Below are positions 1-10,392 of a stretch of 64,000 nt of DNA, piece by piece; positions within the stretch are counted from its first letter, which is position 1, and every line of letters begins with the position of its first letter. The stretch is taken from positions 20,412,151-20,476,150 of the forward strand of contig CM060118.1 in assembly GCA_030522415.1 (NCBI GenBank), written 5' to 3'. A program made the translations under genes and the position numbers. The notes below the pieces were generated by a model. That model saw nothing but the letters and a program-made list of their open reading frames with translations. It did no database searches and was not told where the DNA came from. The DNA is from Channallabes apus. Taxonomy: Eukaryota; Chordata; Actinopteri; Siluriformes; Clariidae.

Positions 1-985
1 ATGTTAGAGTGGTGCAGGACATGTATGAGAGCTGTAAGACAGTGGTGAGATGTGCTGTAGGTGTGACAGAAGAGTTCAAGGTGGAGGTGGGTCTGCATCA
101 AGGATCGGCTCTAAGCCCCTTTTTGTTTGCTCTAGTGATGGACAGGATGACAGATGAAGTTAGACAGGAGTCTCCATGGTCTATGATGTTTGCAGATGAC
201 ATTGTGCTTTGTAGCGAGAGCAGGGAACAGGTGGAAGAAAATTTGGAGAGGTGGAGGTACGCTCTGGAAAGCAGAGGAATGAAGGTTAGCCGCAGCAAGA
301 CGGAATACATGTGTGTGAATGAGAGGGACCCAAGAGGAACAGTGAGGCTACAGGGAGCAGAGGTAAAGAAGGTGCAGGATTTTAAGTACTTAGGGTCAAC
401 TGTCGAGAGCAACGGAGAGTGTTCAAAGGAGGTGAAGGGACGAGTACAGGCAGGTTGGAATGGGTGGAGAAAAGTGTCAGGTGTGTTGTGCGATAAAAGA
501 GTATCAGCGAGAATGAAAGGAAAAGTGTACAGGACAGTGGTGAGACCAGCAATGCTCTACGGCTTAGAGACAGTGGCACTGAAGAAAAAACAGGAGGCAG
601 AGTTAGAGGTAGCAGAGGTGAAGATGTTGAGTTTCTCTTTGGGAGTGACAAGGATGGATAGGATCAAGAATGAGTTCATCAGAGGGACAACCCATGTGAG
701 ATGTTTTGGAGATAAAGTCAGAGAGGCCAGATTGAGGTGGTTTGGACATGTTCAGAGGAGAGATTGTGAATATATCGGTAGAAGGATGCTGAGGTTGGAA
801 CTGCCAGGCAGGAAGTCTAGAGGAAGACCAAAGAGGAGATTTATGGATGCAGTGAGAGAGGACATGAAGTTAGTTGGTGTGAGAGAAGAGGATGCAGATA
901 GGGTTAGATGGAGGCAGATGATTCGCTGTGGCGACCCCTGAAAGGGAACAGCCGAAAGACAAAGAAGAAGAAGAAGACAGAGAAG
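1..985 (+). mobile_element. RTE-like non-LTR retrotransposon (LINE), 3' part, cut by window edge
   Basis: The 3' portion of a LINE enters from the left edge. It contains the end of the reverse transcriptase ORF, a stop at 939-941, and a short tail after the stop ending in AAG/AAGAAG repeats, as RTE-type elements do. The same protein is encoded on the minus strand at 41372-42119 and 45971-47325, which confirms a dispersed repeat. The 5' end is outside the window. Confidence 0.85.
3..941 (+). CDS. Reverse transcriptase C-terminal region of an RTE-like LINE (partial)
   Basis: About 312 codons are open without interruption. The start is missing because the frame is already open at the window edge. 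Visible motifs are the RT block with QGSALSPFLFALVMD near residue 32, the catalytic FADD box (MMFADDIVLCS) near residue 60, and the downstream basic segment (RLRWFGHVQRRD) typical of RTE-clade proteins. The family copies its own RNA into DNA at nicked target sites, using an endonuclease encoded upstream and not seen here. The long open frame suggests a fairly young copy, but it cannot be judged complete. It could be annotated in databases as a 'craniofacial development protein 2-like' fragment, a common mislabel for this repeat. Confidence 0.8.
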   Translation, partial: VRVVQDMYESCKTVVRCAVGVTEEFKVEVGLHQGSALSPFLFALVMDRMTDEVRQESPWSMMFADDIVLCSESREQVEENLERWRYALESRGMKVSRSKTEYMCVNERDPRGTVRLQGAEVKKVQDFKYLGSTVESNGECSKEVKGRVQAGWNGWRKVSGVLCDKRVSARMKGKVYRTVVRPAMLYGLETVALKKKQEAELEVAEVKMLSFSLGVTRMDRIKNEFIRGTTHVRCFGDKVREARLRWFGHVQRRDCEYIGRRMLRLELPGRKSRGRPKRRFMDAVREDMKLVGVREEDADRVRWRQMIRCGDP

Positions 986-1329
986 AAACGGTGTAAATAT
1001 TCATTGTGCAGCACTTCCACTTCATTAAGGCTGTATGATTGTTAACATTCTTGAACAATATATATTCATTCATAGAATAAAGTAAATATTGCATGATACA
1101 GTATAATGTTATTGTATAGCCTACATAGTGCACTATACAAGGTAGTATCAAAAAGTCTAGAGACTGGTTTTGTAACGTGCCAACAGATGGCAGCACCAGA
1201 CTGCACGTACAGTACAGAGTCTTGCAGCAGGGAGCACCGACCTTCATAAGTCAGTGTGCCAAAAGACATCATTCTGTGTACAGTGGGAGCTGTGCAGCTG
1301 GTGCTATGCTCATCACGTGCATTACCATG

Positions 1330-1990
1330 TCTGCTATTTCCTTGGACAACAAGGTCGAACAAAATTTGAAATACTGCATGAAACTGGGCAAATCTACCAT
1401 GGAGACGTTTGACATTATTCGACAAGTCGTTTGAATTGATTTGAGTAGTAACCATACTTTAAGAGCGACAACACTGAAAGACGACGAGAGATTAGGAAGT
1501 CCTTTAATGAGCTCAACCCCAGAAAATATCGTAACCATTCGGCAAATTATCATCAGAGAACAATCCACAACATTGCTGCCATTGTCGGTGTGTCATATGC
1601 AACAGTCCAGGCAATCCTCATGTGTGATTTGAACATGGGCCATGTTGCTGACAAGTTCATCACCAGACTGCTGACCCAAGAACAGAAGGAACATTGCGTT
1701 AAAGTCTGCCAAGAACTCCTTCATGTCGAGGTTCATTATTGGTGATGAAACATTTGTGTACGACTCTGAGACAAAGCAACAGAATCACAGTGCAAGAGCC
1801 CATCATCTCCATGACTGAAAAAGGCCGGTTCACATCTCCAAGTGCATGTTCATCATCTTTTTTGACATTCGCTGTAATGTGCATTGAGAACTTATTAACT
1901 TAGGGGCCAGACCATCAATAACAAATTCTACTGCCAGGTCTTTAAGCATCTGAGGGAGGACGTACTGTACACCAAAAGCGACCAAACCTT
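1330..1990 (+). pseudogene. mariner transposase remnant
   Basis: The opening (NLKYCMKLGKSTMETFDII) resembles the N-terminal helix-turn-helix of mariner transposases. After frame changes come KDDERLGSP, then IAAIVGVSYATVQAIL, then LLTQEQKEHCVKVCQEL, then a GDETFVY segment matching the first catalytic aspartate block, and FIIFFDI. At least three frameshifts or stops interrupt it, and the C-terminal catalytic part is absent. Mariner transposases cut and paste DNA at TA sites; this copy is dead. Confidence 0.65.
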
Positions 1991-1995
1991 GAAAC

Positions 1996-3202
1996 TAGGC
2001 CTGGGCGATAAAACGATAACGAAATGTATCGTGACAGACACGTGATCGATATAAATAAAAAATGTGTTTGATAAAATGTTCGATATTTTTTATTCTTTGT
2101 CGGAAGAAACCAGAGGTATGCGAAGCTAGTTTGGTTGCATTAACAAAGGCACTCACTCTCTGGTAACGTAGCAACGTAGAGAGTGATACGCAAACAGCCA
2201 ATCATGTAACAGTATCACGTTTGGTTGCGCCATATCGATGTCTCGTGCTGGTCTGCTGGATTCCTCTTCATAAGCAGAAAATGAGTGCCGCAGCGAGCGA
2301 GAAAATTGGAAATAAAAGAGGAAAAGCCAGCTCACCAGTATGGCAGTTTTGTGGATATTTTAAGTCTGACCGTAGTCAGACCAATGTCGTCTGCAAATTA
2401 TGCAAGACCGTCGTCTCCGCCAAGACTGGTACAGTAATATCACGAACTTGATGTACCACCTTAGCCGCGCTCACCCTTTGGAGCACAGCCGCATTCACCC
2501 AACAACATGGTCAACCAACATCTGTAGCTGCAACACCGCACCAGCAGCAGACCACCATGGAGAGGTACTCTGCATCAGTGCCTTATGACAAAAAATCTAA
2601 ACAAGACATGCTTCTGCTTCGCACTGTCGAGAATCCAGGTTATAAAAAGCTTATACACGTGCTTGACCCACGCTATGTTCTTCCTGGCCGAACGTACTTT
2701 TCTTAAACTGGTTTGTTTTTTTATATTACAGATGTATCTCGGTCTACATCAGTTTTATTTATGTTTACAAAACACTGCACATATTTTAAAAACACTTTAT
2801 TCACTAGAAGGTGAACAGCTAGTCAACTTCCTCGCACTAAACTTGCACTAAATTCTCAGGTTTCTCTGTTTATATTTAACATTTTGCACTATTTTATTAC
2901 ACTTTATTAAGCATTTCTTACATTTTCTTTCATTTTGCACCTTAAATGTTAAGAGATAAGTGTTAAGTGCTCATTCAGACTTATGTTTACATTTGTATTA
3001 TTTGAGTTTTCCATGGTTGTTGATATTCCTGTCTTAATAAATGAGGCGATTATGATCAAAAAATTAAAATGTTTCAATGTAATATATTTTTCTCCTGGTC
3101 CTTATTTTAAATGGGTCATAAAAAATATCAATAATTATCGATATCGACCGATATGATACACTGATATCGTGATACAGTTTTCAGCCATATCGCCCAGCCC
3201 TA
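1996..3202 (+). mobile_element. hAT transposon, internally deleted, inserted in the mariner copy
   Basis: The termini are TAGGCCTGGGCGATA and, inverted, TAGGGCTGGGCGATA. The element is flanked by a perfect 8-bp duplication CTTGAAAC (1988-1995 and 3203-3210), the hallmark of hAT insertion. The interior holds a BED zinc finger and a short C-terminal transposase piece, then AT-rich non-coding sequence. At 1207 bp it is far shorter than an autonomous hAT. Confidence 0.88.
2281..2666 (+). pseudogene. hAT transposase remnant with BED zinc finger
   Basis: A start codon at 2281 (MSAAASEKIGNKRG) leads into a BED-finger segment with VWQFCGYF, the CKLC pair, and, after a frame change, LMYHLSRAH, giving the expected C-x2-C...H-x4-H pattern. 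About 100 nt later a distant piece of the same protein family appears (VENPGYKKLIHVLDPRY), which normally sits well downstream. Most of the transposase between them is therefore deleted. BED fingers of hAT transposases bind the element's ends; this fragment lacks the catalytic domain. Confidence 0.65.
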
Positions 3203-3291
3203 CTTGAAACTTTTTGATACCCCCTCGTATTTCCAAAGATATGGTGTTTGAGATACAGACACAAAAATGTTTGATGGTTCTTGCTGGAAAT

Positions 3292-4176
3292 TAGGGATGG
3301 GCATTTTTGTTCATATTTCGAGTAATCCACAGGTTTGAGAACGAGTACTCGATTAATTGGGGGTGGAGTTTAAGCAAGGGGCGGGGCGTTTGCATCACAG
3401 TATACAGTAAACATTTAAAAGAATTAACAGCATGAGGTGTAGCTAAAGCGCTTTTTCTACATGACGCATTGTATATAAAATTAATCACATAGCCTAGATA
3501 CATAAATATGTAAATGTTATATTACAAATTGCATTTCTCTACACAAAATGCATGTGAGCTTGAACTATGTGCCAATCATAAAGTAGTGGATGCGCTTCTC
3601 CCGTTACTTTAAAACAATGGCAACTGAAGGGATCCCCCTTGTTGGCGCTGTGGAGCTTCCGGAACGGGGATGCGTTCCCAAGGAACGACTCTGTGCCACC
3701 GCTCTTTTCTTGCACACGGCTATCGAGCTCTCGGTCTCCTGCTCGCTCATTGTGATCTTGCTGCTAAAGCGCTGCCGGAGCAGAGTGAATCCCGGCACCC
3801 GGAAACGTGCCGGAGAACCCGGTATGTCTCACAGAGTCCTTCCTTCTCGAAAATCTGTGTCTTTGCTGTGTCTTTGCTGGGGTTTAACCCCTCGGTTAAA
3901 CCCGCCCCCGCGGCAAATGAAGCCCCCCCCAGACATTGCTGCGCGCTTTAGAAGCCATTTTCGCTCTGTGTTCCAGTCTTGTCTCTAGACCGCAACTTCT
4001 CACAGCCGTAACCAATCAAATATCAGACTCCCGCCCAAATACCAGCATAACCAATCAGAAAGAATCAAAGTAGTTTAATTTTAAAAAATGCATTTTTAGA
4101 GCCAATCGATCGGCAGTTTCCTGCTCGATCGTCGCTGATGGGTTCGAGTACTCGATTAATCGAGTGCACATCCCTA
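3292..4176 (+). mobile_element. hAT-type MITE (non-autonomous)
   Basis: The ends are TAGGGATGGGCA and, inverted, TAGGGATGTGCACTCGATTA. A perfect 8-bp duplication CTGGAAAT sits at 3284-3291 and 4177-4184. ACTCGATTAAT motifs recur near both ends. The 885-bp interior includes a GC-richer block (3600-4010) with no convincing protein. The strand is arbitrary. Confidence 0.85.
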
Positions 4177-4316
4177 CTGGAAATTATTAAATACTTGCAT
4201 GAAATAGCTCATGTAGAATCCATTTGTTTTAGTGCTGCACAATTAGTCACACAAACGATAGAAATCGCGATATGAACATGTGCAATTATATATTATCAAA
4301 AGGCGTAAATTTATTA

Positions 4317-5689
4317 CAGGTCCTTCTCAAAAAATTAGCATATTGTGATAAAGTTAATTATTTTCTGTAATGTACTGATAAACATTAGACTTTCATATAT
4401 TTTAGATTCATTACACACAACTGAAGTAGTTCAAGCTTTTTATTGTTTTAATATTGATGATTGTGGCATACAGCTCATGAAAACCCAAAATCCCTATCTC
4501 AAAAAATTAGCATATTTCATCCGACCAATAAAAGAAAAGTGTTTGTAATACAAAAAAAGTCAACTTTCAAATAATTATGTTCAGCTATGCACTCAATACT
4601 TGGTCGGGAATCCTTTTGCAGATTCTTGTGTCTTGTGTCTCTCAACTTTCTCTTCACAATATCCCACAGATTCTCTATGGGGTTCAGGTCAGGAGAGTTG
4701 GCAGGCCAATTGAGCACAGTAATACCATGGTCAGTAAACCATTTACCAGTGGTTTTGGCACTGTGAGCAGGTGCCAGGTCGTGCTGAAAAATGAAATCTT
4801 CATCTCCATAAAGCTTTTCAGCAGATGGAAGCATGAAGTGCTCCAAAATCTCCTGATAGCTAGCTGCATTGACCCTGCCCTTGATAAAACACAGTGGACC
4901 AACACCAGCAGCTGACATGGCACCCCAGACCATCACTGACTGTGGGTACTTGACACTGGACTTCAGGCATTTTCCTCTCCCCAGTCTTCCTCCAGACTCT
5001 GGCACCTTGATTTCCGAATGACATGCAAAATTTGCAACCTGTAGCCCATTTCCTGCACACGCCTGTACACGGTGGCTCTGGATGTTTCTACTCCAGACTC
5101 AGTCCACTGCTTCCGCAGGTCCCCCAAGGTCTGGAATCGGTCCTTCTCCACAATCTTCCTCAGGGCCCGGTCACCTCTTCTCGTTGTGCAGCGTTTTCTG
5201 CCACACTTCTTCCTTCCCACAGACTTCCCACTGAGGTGCCTTGATACAGCACTCTGGGAACAGCCTATTCGTTCAGAAATGTCTTTCTGTGTCTTACCCT
5301 CTTGCTTGAGGGTGTCAATGATGGCCTTCTGGACAGCAGTCAGGTCGGCAGTCTTACCCATGATTGCGGTTTTGAGTAATGAACCAGGCTGGGAGTTTTT
5401 AAAAGCCTCAGGAATCTTTTGCAGGTGTTTAGAGTTAATTAGTTGATTCAGATGATTAGGTTAATAGCTCGTTTAGAGAACCTTTTCATGATATGCTAAT
5501 TTTTTGAGATAGGGATTTTGGGTTTTCATGAGCTGTATGCCACAATCATCAATATTAAAACAATAAAAAGCTTGAACTACTTCAGTTGTGTGTAATGAAT
5601 CTAAAATATATGAAAGTCTAATGTTTATCAGTACATTAAAGAAAATAATGAACTTTATCACAATATGCTAATTTTTTGAGAAGGACCTG
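4317..5689 (-). mobile_element. Tc1-like transposon with IR/DR ends, defective
   Basis: It is flanked by TA (4315-4316 and 5690-5691). Terminal inverted repeats of about 200 bp (4317-4519 and 5489-5689) each hold two copies of the direct repeat CTCAAAAAATTAGCATAT, one at the outer end and one at the inner end. This is the IR/DR architecture shared with Sleeping Beauty-type elements. The transposase between them is on the minus strand and is broken. Confidence 0.92.
4520..5361 (-). pseudogene. Tc1-like transposase, catalytic segment deleted
   Basis: The protein starts at 5361 (MGKTADLTAVQKAIID) with the paired-like helix-turn-helix (DISERIGCSQSAVSRHL, GRKK hook). It runs cleanly to VQEMGYR at about 5037. 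The next recognisable residues (KFCMSFGNQGARVW) lie after the first catalytic aspartate in this family, so the block holding that residue is missing. A single-base shift near an A-run at about 4975-4985 changes frame before SVKYPQSVMVWGAM. The second aspartate (FQHDLAPAH) and the glutamate (NPIENLWD) are present. The C-terminus also looks shortened after LRDTRHKN. Loss of the first acidic residue makes it inactive. Confidence 0.85.
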
Positions 5690-5884
5690 TATATACCTAG
5701 TCAGAAAATTATGTTGAATTTGTCAGTATTTTCATTATTTATTTTTTTTTTTCAGAAGTTTGGGGTAATAAATATTGGCAAACATCCTTTTAGTTACATA
5801 TCTCAATTGAAATCACAAATGCACTGTTCATCAAGTTAATCACAATATGATTGTTTGATCAAGTTGTGCAGCCCGAATTTGTAT

Positions 5885-7303
5885 GTTTGTTTGTTTGTTT
5901 GTTTTTAAATAGGACATGCATGCTAGTCTTAAATTTGAAAATAAAAAATAATTAATTAATGACATGCATATTTCAGATCCAATGATGATGCTTTTTAGAA
6001 AAATATTTTGAGGTTCTGATGGCAGATATCTACTTTCATATTTATTGGAGATGGGAATCATTAGTGGCCACCCAATAGAATATTATCATCATACCTACAG
6101 TAGATGCCAATTCAATCTGTGATGCAATTATTTAAGTATCATGATTTTTAACAAATTTACACAAATATTGCTACTACTACATATAGTAGGATGCTGTGCT
6201 GCCTGCCAATGTATGAATAGTTTAGAGAGCCCCACCAGCAAGATTTTCTTCCACCACAAAATCAAACACACAAATAAATAAATAAATAATATTACAAAAA
6301 TATTTTTGGAGCGATACATGAATTTCCACACAAATGAATAGATTTTTCCCCATGTCTAATATTTACTGTCCATATAAGGATCACTGACTTTATGTTATGA
6401 GATTCAAAGCACCTTGAAGGACTGAAAGTGTTAGATAGACAGCCTTTACTGTACATAAAGTGTTACGTCATAAAAATTAGACGATAATCTTCACGATAGA
6501 CGATAACGATAGTATTCATGATAACAGTTTCTTTCAATGAAGCAAGTACGGCCTTGAATCAAATACTCTTGAGTAGTATGACCAGTGAAGCATGCATCCA
6601 TTCTTTATGAGTTTCTTTTATAAGGCTCATTCTCCACACTGCATGCAGAATTTCTTATGTACTACTTCCACCATACACAATCTTAAAATCGAAATATAAA
6701 TATACTCTTAAGATCAGTCAGTGGTCTGAGTCACAAGCATTCGCTGAATATAAATTAGCATAAGAGAAGAATTTCTCCAGTAACTGGATCCATAACTACT
6801 ATACAATTCAACCAGCAAGGTCTCCTTCAAACAAATGCATTTGAATGAAAGCAACGCACACAAAAAAGTCTAAATCATGAAAGGAAATGCACAAACAAAT
6901 CCTACCTCACTTTTCCTGGTGATATGTACAGCCATGTCAGGAAACAGCAAACATGTCCTGTTTCATTACATTACATATCGTACCAGGCACTGTCAGGCCA
7001 TTTTACAATTTAAGATTTGCCAGAAGAAGACGCTAAGGAGCAAATACTGAGGCGAGTTCTAGCGAGATTTAAAGCGAGTTCTGGTTTTTACAGTTATATT
7101 TAGCTGGAGTGTGGTCAAGGTCACAGAAGTGTCCTCTGTGAGTGGGAGAGATACATACTCAGTCTCTATGAGCTTTCCCTGGGGCTCATAGAACAATGTA
7201 AGTGAGATTGAGTGGAGAGATGATCTAGGCAGACCTAACACTGACTCTGTCACAGTAATTAAACACCAAAATAAAATAAAAAAATGGTAATGCAGGTAAA
7301 TAC
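5885..7303. other. AT-rich intergenic stretch without recognisable gene
   Basis: It begins with a (GTTT)n microsatellite (about 5885-5906). The rest is AT-rich with no ORF resembling a known protein. A short run with ACGATAA-type motifs at 6480-6525 may be an old transposon end but has no partner. Confidence 0.5.
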
Positions 7304-7471
7304 TAGGGTTGTTCCGATTCCGATACTGGTATCGGAAATGCTGCCAATACCACAAAAAAAGCTGGCATCGGAATCGGCGAGTACTTGAGTCCACGTACCG
7401 ATCCGATACCATTTTCCTAAACATAACCTATTTATGCCCGCTAGCTTTGCTAGCTTAGCTTACTTACAGAG

Positions 7472-8003
7472 TGTCACGGCGTGCGCCTGTGATGGGCGTG
7501 CGCCCAAATTGATATTGCTCCTCGCTCACTAGTTAGGCGGCCTCCCCACCCTTTAGGTATGTGAAGTAGCAGGGCCGCAGAATCAGGCAACGGCCCATGA
7601 GCTATCGCCGCTAATGATCCCGGCGCTATAAAACACAGCGGGGAGTGTAGCTCGGGGTCTGACTGTTGGGAAGCTGGACTTTGCGACGCGGTGGATTTTA
7701 TGAGAGACAGTGGCACAAGAGCGGGGCGATGTGATGTGCCCCAGAGACTTTAAAAAGGGGGGGGGCGCCTTTGATCTCCGCGAGAGGAGCGCGTGAACGA
7801 GCTGCGCGAGCTCCCGCGGCACCTTCACTTCCGCGTAGAGCCCGCCTTCGCATCCCTGCCGCCGAAGGGGAAAAGACAGTTAAAAGTTAAAAGAGAGCCT
7901 TTAACCCTTTCCTTACCCGTTTTTCTAAATAAATTACCCTTTTTCCTGTAAGACTTCACCTCGTGTCCGTGTTTCATGGTGTCGCCCGTGCAAACCCATT
8001 ACA
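7472..8003 (+). mobile_element. Solo LTR of an LTR retrotransposon
   Basis: The sequence starts TGTCACGGCG and ends CCCATTACA (TG...CA). It contains a TATA-like CTATAAAA at about 7626 and AATAAA at about 7927, in the order expected for U3-R-U5. Flanks are CAGAG (7467-7471) and CAGGG (8004-8008), a 5-bp duplication with one mismatch. It is GC-richer than its surroundings. No internal region is present, so it probably arose by LTR-LTR recombination. Confidence 0.6.
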
Positions 8004-8035
8004 CAGGGCTAGTAGTATTTTACTTAAAAAAGAAA

Positions 8036-8160
8036 TTATATATATATATATACATATATTATGTATAATGTATGTATATATATATATATAATGTATGTAT
8101 GTGTATATATATACACACACATGCATAATATACACACATACATAATATACACACATACAG
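8036..8160. repeat. TA / TATG / ACAC-type microsatellite cluster
   Basis: Alternating (TA)n, TATGTA and ACACATACAT runs, internal to the MITE at 7304-8269. Confidence 0.9.
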
Positions 8161-8277
8161 TACAGATACACACCCAGGTATCGGATCGGTACTCGGTATC
8201 GGCCGATACCCTGAGCCCAAGTATCGGAATCGGTATCGGGAGCGAAAAAATGGTATCGGAACATCTCTAGTAAATAA

Positions 8278-9495
8278 CTTGGCATGGGTGACAACTATGA
8301 TTTCAATTTTGATCAGTTTTATATGTTACAATTTCCCTTTGGGATTAATAAAGTGCTCTACTGTATCTATCTAATATTTCAGTGTGTAACACTATCAGAA
8401 ATATCAGGCGTTACATTCCCACTGTATACAGTATACTGTAGTAAGGTCTACAACTGAGATTGTGATAAATTTTTAATTAATAATAAGCCATGATTGCCAT
8501 TTCTGGCTTGACTTCATTCTTCTGCTGCATAATGTAATTTATTGTCTAATAAATTATATAAACTAATACTGAAATAAAAACAGGCACAGTAATAAGTGTT
8601 GGTAAGTGACATTTTTAGAAGCGCCTTTATTTCCTATAACCACACTGGGACACTATGTGTGATACACTATGTGCAGCACTTTTCCGCTTGTCTGTGTTCA
8701 TCACATAAAATTCCACATCCTAATCTGAGTACTAAAGTAGAGACATCCTCTCCAGACATGCCAAATAATGTTTTCAGTAATATAGTTTTTGGCTTAAAAT
8801 ATGAAAATACATCAGTTGACAAAGAAAAAGTCGAAGGGACATGTACAGATCAATGTGAGCTAGCAGGCCAGCTAACCAACATCATATGAAGTGAGCATGA
8901 CACCTTCAGGATCTATTCCCACTAACAAAAGCAGAACATTTGGTCATACTGTGTCTAAAATGTCACTTATACAGTATATTAATTTTCTTATCTGCTTATA
9001 GAATTGTTGTATAAAAGCAATATAAAAGCAATAACACAGTTACAGTACGCTGAATATAGGTATGGCTGTGGTTACATATGGAACTCACCCTGCAGCAAAT
9101 CACAGCAGTGCTGATATTCAGTAATCACACTAAATAAAAGACCATATGTGAACCTTACTTGCTCAAGAGCAGGGAAATCACCCTGATCCTTTTTTATTTG
9201 AATATTCCATCTTGACTAGCCATGGAGATACAAAATAGCTATTGTACATTACTACGCTATGTTTAGTGGAGCCAGCTCAAAAACTGTTTATGCATGAATG
9301 ACTCAAGTCACTGGGGAGCATCTTCTAGAAACACACTTCTGAGGAAGCTCGAGATAAAAGAAGTGAAGAGAATATGGAAAGTGACTGGGACCTAAGAAAG
9401 TGACTCAGTGTCCTTGGGGAACAGATTAACACAAACTGCAAATTTAATGAAATGTAGAAGAGGAAGGATGAATGTACAAATGAGACAAAGAACAC
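8278..9495. other. Intergenic DNA, nothing recognised
   Basis: AT-rich unique-looking sequence. The longest open frame (8596-8889, plus) has no recognisable motif and no coding-like composition. No transposon ends were found. Confidence 0.5.
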
Positions 9496-9497
9496 TA

Positions 9498-10390
9498 AGG
9501 CTGAATCCCAATTCTACCCCTTACCCGTACACTTAGCCCTACCCCTCCGTTTGGCGCGTTCACGTGAAGGGGTAGGGGTGTCTCATTTCTCTTTTGGTTG
9601 GAGGGGGAAGGGGAAGGGCCAGATAGCCCTCCAAACGAAGATTTTTCGGGACCTCACTTCAAACGAAGGGCTAAGCGAAATTTTCAACATGGCTGCTCAC
9701 CCGAGCAAGCAGACCCATAAATGTTCATTTTTGCCATTAATAAGGATTTTTATGACAAGTTTTCATTATATGTATATTACCTTTAGTCTTGTGTTTGTGT
9801 TTATGGTGATGTTCTGAAAAATCGCTAAAGTTTGCTAGCGGATAGCACCGATTGCACGATATTACAAAAATATATTTTTATTTCATATACACTTTACTGC
9901 ATGCTACAAACAAATATGAAAGTTCAGTAGCACGGCAGTTTGCCGAGCATTTGATAACGCATTGTTTGTTTTGCTTACGGCCATATGTGTACATGTAAAT
10001 GAACGGTGCTTACACTATTCTTACTTATTGCAACATGACCACAGTTTTGTAATTTATATTCTGTATAGGGACAGCTGAGGAAACCCGAAGGCTCATCAGT
10101 TTTCGTGGTGAAAATTAGCAACTTTTTTTCAAATCAAAATACGGCGCAAAAAAACTTTGGGAGTGAGTAATCTCTCTCTTATTGGAATGTGTGATAAACA
10201 TCGACCCATGTCCTCTAACATAACACTAGGAACTAGCGACAACGTATGATGACGTATAACAGTGTTGTAGTGGTGTCCCATTTCTTAGGGGAAATATTTA
10301 AACCCTTCCCCTTTCCACTTCGTTTCAAGGGACAAGGGGAAGGGGCGAGGGGTAGGGGAAGGGGAAGAAAATAGAACTGGGATTCAGCCT
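9498..10390 (+). mobile_element. Non-autonomous DNA transposon with G/C-run termini
   Basis: Inverted ends AGGCTGAATCCCA(A/G)TTCTA are flanked by TA (9496-9497 and 10391-10392). Just inside each end are CCCCTTACCC / GGGGAAGGGG-type runs. The interior (9600-10250) has no transposase. The family is uncertain; TA flanks fit a Tc1/mariner-superfamily MITE. Confidence 0.7.
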
Positions 10391-10392
10391 TA

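Larger units (their letters stand above)
1138..3227 (+). mobile_element. mariner-type transposon, decayed, split by a hAT element
   Basis: A left terminal repeat begins after TA at 1136-1137 (CAAGGTAGTATCAAAAAG). A matching inverted end at about 3203-3227 is followed by TA at 3228-3229. Between them, 1138-1995 encodes scattered pieces of a mariner transposase in several frames. The right-hand piece is only about 25 bp, so most of the 3' half was already deleted before the hAT element at 1996-3202 inserted. The element cannot move. Confidence 0.7.
4230..5876 (+). mobile_element. hAT-like MITE split by a Tc1 transposon
   Basis: The left end reads TAGTGCTGCACAATTAGTC; the right end inverted reads TCGGGCTGCACAACTTGATC. 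Flanks are ATTTGTTT (4222-4229) and ATTTGTAT (5877-5884), an 8-bp duplication with one mismatch. Removing the Tc1 at 4317-5689 leaves about 270 bp, a normal MITE size. Confidence 0.65.
7304..8269 (+). mobile_element. hAT-like MITE hosting a solo LTR
   Basis: The ends read TAGGGTTGTTCCGATTCC and, inverted, TAGAGATGTTCCGATACC. Both subterminal regions are rich in GTATCGG/CCGATAC motifs. Flanks are GTAAATAC (7296-7303) and GTAAATAA (8270-8277), 7 of 8 matching. The interior contains the solo LTR 7472-8003 and a (TA/CATA)n tract at about 8036-8160. Confidence 0.8.

Noticed and set aside
6474..6540. A hAT terminal repeat (ACGATAA motifs)
   Set aside because: No inverted partner and no target duplication were found.
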